Assembly (NCBI GenBank): GCA_016840285.1
Contig: JAEOSR010000137.1
Location: forward strand, 62,001 to 126,000
From: Candidatus Hodarchaeota archaeon
GTDB lineage: Archaea; Asgardarchaeota; Heimdallarchaeia; Hodarchaeales; Hodarchaeaceae
Direction of reading: 5' to 3'
Length of the DNA: 64,000 nt
Part shown: in pieces, positions 61,605 through 64,000 of the stretch
How the letters are laid out: each line of letters opens with the position of its first letter
Numbering within the stretch: position 1 is the stretch's first letter
The notes under the pieces: model-generated
Databases searched by the model: none
Told to the model about the DNA's origin: nothing
Seen by the model: only the letters and a program-made list of their open reading frames with translations
Program-made: the position numbers and the translations under genes

Positions 61605-62168
61605 ATGGGTGATCCTCGCAGACTACGTAAAAAACTTGAAGGGCCCCGACATCCCTTTAATAAATCTCGTATCGAGGAGGAGATGAATTACTTAGGGAAC
61701 TTTGGGCTTAGAAATAAGAAAGAGATTTGGAAAGCTCAAACAGTTCTCAGAAAATTCCGAGCTAGAGCACGGGCGTCATTAGCACTTCCTGAACAGCAAC
61801 GGGAATATGAACGCCATATTTTATTAAAAAAACTTTATCAAATGGGAATTATGCTGACTGAGGATGGATTAACTGATGAGATCTTATCCCTCTCGATAGA
61901 ACAGTTTCTCAAAAGAAGACTCCAGTCAATTGTGCACGAACTTGGATTAGCGAAAACTCCTTGGCAAGCTCGACAAATGATTACTCATGGGCATATAGCA
62001 ATTCGTGGAAAGAAAGTAACATCACCAAGTTACCATGTCTCCCGCGGAGAAGAAGAATTTATTAAATTTGCACCAAGTTCCCCGTATAATGACGCTGCTC
62101 ATCCTGCTCTAACAGTGCCCCCATCTAGTTCTTCCAATGCTCCAACACGTGGTTCTTCTGAAAATTAA
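61605..62168 (+). CDS. rps4: Ribosomal protein S4 (uS4)
   Basis: 30S assembly protein. 187 residues: [20 protein letters not shown] is the archaeal N-terminus, and [20 protein letters not shown] followed by [12 protein letters not shown] forms the S4 RNA-binding domain. The C-terminus carries an unusual Ser/Pro/Thr-rich tail (about 22 residues, [15 protein letters not shown]), likely disordered. ATG 61605, ten bases after the S13 stop. Confidence 0.96.
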   Translation: MGDPRRLRKKLEGPRHPFNKSRIEEEMNYLGNFGLRNKKEIWKAQTVLRKFRARARASLALPEQQREYERHILLKKLYQMGIMLTEDGLTDEILSLSIEQFLKRRLQSIVHELGLAKTPWQARQMITHGHIAIRGKKVTSPSYHVSRGEEEFIKFAPSSPYNDAAHPALTVPPSSSSNAPTRGSSEN

Positions 62169-62191
62169 AAGCCATTAATAATGTGAAAGAG

Positions 62192-62593
62192 ATGTCTAAA
62201 AGAAATCAAGCCCCTCTCATGGCTGTTGCTCATATTTTAAGCTCATACAACAACACAATAATTACTCTCACTGATATGACTGGTGCAGAGACAATTGCTA
62301 AGTCATCAGGGGGCCAAGTCGTCAGGGCTGATCGTAATCAATCATCTCCCTATGCAGCAATGAAAGTTGGACATGCAATCGCACGGGTTGCGAAAGAAAG
62401 AGGAATTCAAAAGATAGTTGTTAGGGTTCGTGCACCTGGAGGTTCTGGTGCTCGTAATCCAGGCCCAGGTGCTCAAGCTGCGATCCGAGCGATCGCCCGT
62501 TCAGGATTACAAATTACAAGGATTGAGGAAGTCACACCTATCCCTCATGATAGTACCAGGGCACGTGGGGGACGCCGTGGTCGTCGGGTTTGA
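62192..62593 (+). CDS. rps11: Ribosomal protein S11 (uS11)
   Basis: 30S platform protein. Family hallmarks: [39 protein letters not shown] and the C-terminal [20 protein letters not shown] and [23 protein letters not shown] 62192 (MSKRNQA) is preferred; GTG 62183 is also in frame. It is normally followed by rpoD in archaea, but here a reverse-strand methyltransferase follows, so the operon ends. Confidence 0.95.
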   Translation: MSKRNQAPLMAVAHILSSYNNTIITLTDMTGAETIAKSSGGQVVRADRNQSSPYAAMKVGHAIARVAKERGIQKIVVRVRAPGGSGARNPGPGAQAAIRAIARSGLQITRIEEVTPIPHDSTRARGGRRGRRV

Positions 62594-62762
62594 TTTAATC
62601 CAAAGATTATCATTTTTTGTATAAAATTATTGCTCCTTTCCTAATATCAATGTAGTAGTTTCTTAACTCTTATTCGAGCATCATATGAAAGCCTAACCAT
62701 TCCATTAAAAGGGTATATTTATCGATAAAACTTACCCAAATCATTTACAATATCTTCATTAT

Positions 62763-63671
62763 TCATTTTTCAACCTTAGTTTTTGGTATTTGGATTTCCA
62801 ATAGTTCTGTTAGAATTGAATTTAGATCCCTCTTCTCTAAGAAAGCTTTGTAATTTTCAATTTTGTGCGATTGACCTAGCTTTCCAGTAAGAATAGCCTT
62901 TAACATAATATTTTTGTCTGTCCAACGGACTGGAGTGAACTCAAAGATGTTAGTTTTATAATTATATCCTTCCAATACCAATTGTCGCACTGTATCCGTT
63001 ACAAACGCTCCTATTTTTTCCTTATATGGTCTATTTCGCAATAATTCTGCAAATATTGGAAAATTTTCTGGCTGGACTTGTTTTGATACTTGGCTGTGAC
63101 AACAACTGACGAAAAAACCTGCTTTTGCTCCCAACTTTATTGCTTTTGCTATAGCATAGTCAGTTGCAACATCGCATGCATGGAGTGAATATACTACATC
63201 AATTTCCTTGTCAGGGGCAAACTCGTTAATATTTGCATACTTGAATTCTAGACCATTGTATCCAATTTCCTTAGAAATTGCATTACATTTCTTAATTAAG
63301 GGCTCCTGTAAATCTACCCCAATAATATACACTCGTTTGTGATAAACTTCAGTGAGGAGATAATAGAGAACGAAACTTAAATAAGAATTTCCGCACGCGC
63401 AATCTAGGATCGTTATTGGTCTTTTTATCTTTTTAGCCCAAGTAATTATCTGGGTAGAAAAATCAATGGTTTGCATGAATTTATTTTCGTGACGTCTCTT
63501 ATGACTTATATCTGGAATTTGTAACCTTAATTCTTTAAGCAATTGCAAAAAATCTGATGATAAGTCTATGCTTTCGTTAAACAAAATAATTTTACTATTT
63601 ACAGGATCTAGAATATTCATAAGAAAAATCAACTGTTCCCATAAAATAAATGTTTGAATAATACGGTTCAT
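62763..63671 (-). CDS. SAM-dependent methyltransferase with SCCHSQ motif
   Basis: 302-residue methyltransferase. SAM motif I ILDCACGNSYLSFVLYYLL; acidic loop IIGVDLQEPLIKKC; ANINEFAPDKEIDVVYSLHA (motif IV region with HACD); then FFVSCCHSQVSKQV, a Cys-Cys-His signature seen in the eukaryotic GSTCD/METTL25-type Methyltransf_32 family. Substrate unknown, possibly RNA or protein. ATG 63671. It converges on rps11 and lies 68 bases downstream of cbf5. Confidence 0.75.
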   Translation of the reverse strand: MNRIIQTFILWEQLIFLMNILDPVNSKIILFNESIDLSSDFLQLLKELRLQIPDISHKRRHENKFMQTIDFSTQIITWAKKIKRPITILDCACGNSYLSFVLYYLLTEVYHKRVYIIGVDLQEPLIKKCNAISKEIGYNGLEFKYANINEFAPDKEIDVVYSLHACDVATDYAIAKAIKLGAKAGFFVSCCHSQVSKQVQPENFPIFAELLRNRPYKEKIGAFVTDTVRQLVLEGYNYKTNIFEFTPVRWTDKNIMLKAILTGKLGQSHKIENYKAFLEKRDLNSILTELLEIQIPKTKVEK

Positions 63672-63739
63672 ACAAAAATTGTTTCACCAATTCATCTCTA
63701 AAGAAAAAGATTTGTTCACAAAAGTCCGAGTATGGATCC

Positions 63740-64000
63740 TTAAGAAGACTTCCACATGGAAGGATATGTTTTTTTCTCCATGAAAACTATTTTTGTACGA
63801 GCACAGATACCATTCGATTGATTCAAAATTTCATTCGTTGATAATACCCCCTGGGAAAATGCTACGAGTTCTCCCTTCATTGTAAGAATTGCAATTAATG
63901 AGTCCTTCTCAACGCCTTCAGTAACCCGTATAACGCCAGGAATGGTCAACGCTGCTCCATGGCATATCGCATCAACAGCAGAATCACGAATAACCAACTT
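63740..64000 (-). CDS. cbf5: Cbf5 (pseudouridine synthase), PUA-domain C-terminus, cut by window edge
   Basis: Only the last 87 codons are present, reading open into the right edge. The PUA domain is clear: IRDSAVDAICHGAALTIPG, LIAILTMKGELVAFSQG, LSTNEILNQSNGICART and FMEKKTYPSMW, the characteristic ending of archaeal Cbf5. The catalytic TruB-like domain must lie beyond base 64000. An apparent ATG/GTG at 63997 is internal. It binds H/ACA guide RNA and pairs with Gar1 (11801). Confidence 0.9.
   Translation of the reverse strand, partial: KLVIRDSAVDAICHGAALTIPGVIRVTEGVEKDSLIAILTMKGELVAFSQGVLSTNEILNQSNGICARTKIVFMEKKTYPSMWKSS

Noticed and set aside
1..64000. CRISPR array or large repeat family
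   Set aside because: No regularly spaced direct repeats were seen; the only repeats are the short duplication at 19117 and the shared tRNA-Leu 3' halves.

Overview
The window is archaeal chromosome, low in G+C and densely packed, and almost entirely core information-processing and housekeeping genes. Archaeal markers include TBP, TFB, aIF2-beta, Kae1/Bud32, Nop5/fibrillarin, Gar1/Cbf5, Spt4/RpoE1, TFS, H+-pyrophosphatase, F420 ligase (CofE), geranylgeranyl reductase and intron-bearing tRNAs. Several proteins look eukaryote-like: a PolB1-type polymerase, an RPA32-like OB-fold/winged-helix protein, an RPA14-like small OB protein, an Rpb8/RpoG-like subunit, a Get3-type ATPase, a TRAP-beta-like membrane protein, Sec61-beta and proline-rich proteins. 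Together these suggest an Asgard archaeon, possibly of the Heimdall group. That placement is inference; no 16S rRNA lies in the window.

Layout. 1-12 kb: 3'-truncated ATP synthase B, a permuted GTPase, aIF2-beta/DUF424/NMD3/NSUN methylase, PolB, two unknown coiled-coil proteins, a DedA-like protein, S8e and Gar1. 12-18 kb: geranylgeranyl reductase next to a membrane polyferredoxin, a TnpB remnant, a KaiC-like pseudo-ATPase, CofE and a dihydropteroate-synthase homologue. 18-25 kb: a proline-rich protein, Get3, a TRAP-beta-like protein, EndA and RPA32-like, then a small accessory patch (TPR protein plus an orphan) and Ndk. 25-33 kb: H+-PPase; the operon rpoE1-spt4-dephospho-CoA kinase-S24e-S27ae-kae1-bud32-PAC2; UppS. 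33-45 kb: tRNA-Leu(GAG), Rpb8-like, Lsm, RPA14-like, TFS, fibrillarin/Nop5, an RHH/M50 protease/AN1 cassette, a GT2 enzyme, Nnr, divergent tbp and tfb, and an orphan ABC ATPase. 45-52 kb: winged-helix proteins, an archaeosortase-like enzyme, Sec61-beta, a CBS protein, a SPOUT methylase, an intron-containing tRNA-Leu(CAA) and AtpD. 52-64 kb: L2-L23-L4-L3, a degenerate EndA paralogue overlapping a PIN-ATPase-KH gene, a proline-rich membrane protein, intron-containing tRNA-Ser(GGA), S13-S4-S11, a methyltransferase and the C-terminus of Cbf5.

Main points of interest. (1) A catalytic EndA (21.1 kb) and an EndA-like paralogue lacking the catalytic His (56.1 kb) occur in one genome with a tRNA-Leu whose intron is at a non-canonical position; this fits a heterotetrameric splicing endonuclease. 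(2) RPA32-like and RPA14-like proteins suggest a eukaryote-like RPA complex. (3) L23 appears to start at a CTG codon behind a good Shine-Dalgarno. (4) The tbp-tfb intergenic region holds an array of TATA-like boxes, including an inverted repeat. (5) An archaeosortase-like transpeptidase, an RHH/site-2-protease/AN1 cassette and a three-winged-helix protein are poorly characterised. Operons that are usually compact (ATP synthase; S10/spc and S13-S4-S11 ribosomal clusters) are broken up here.
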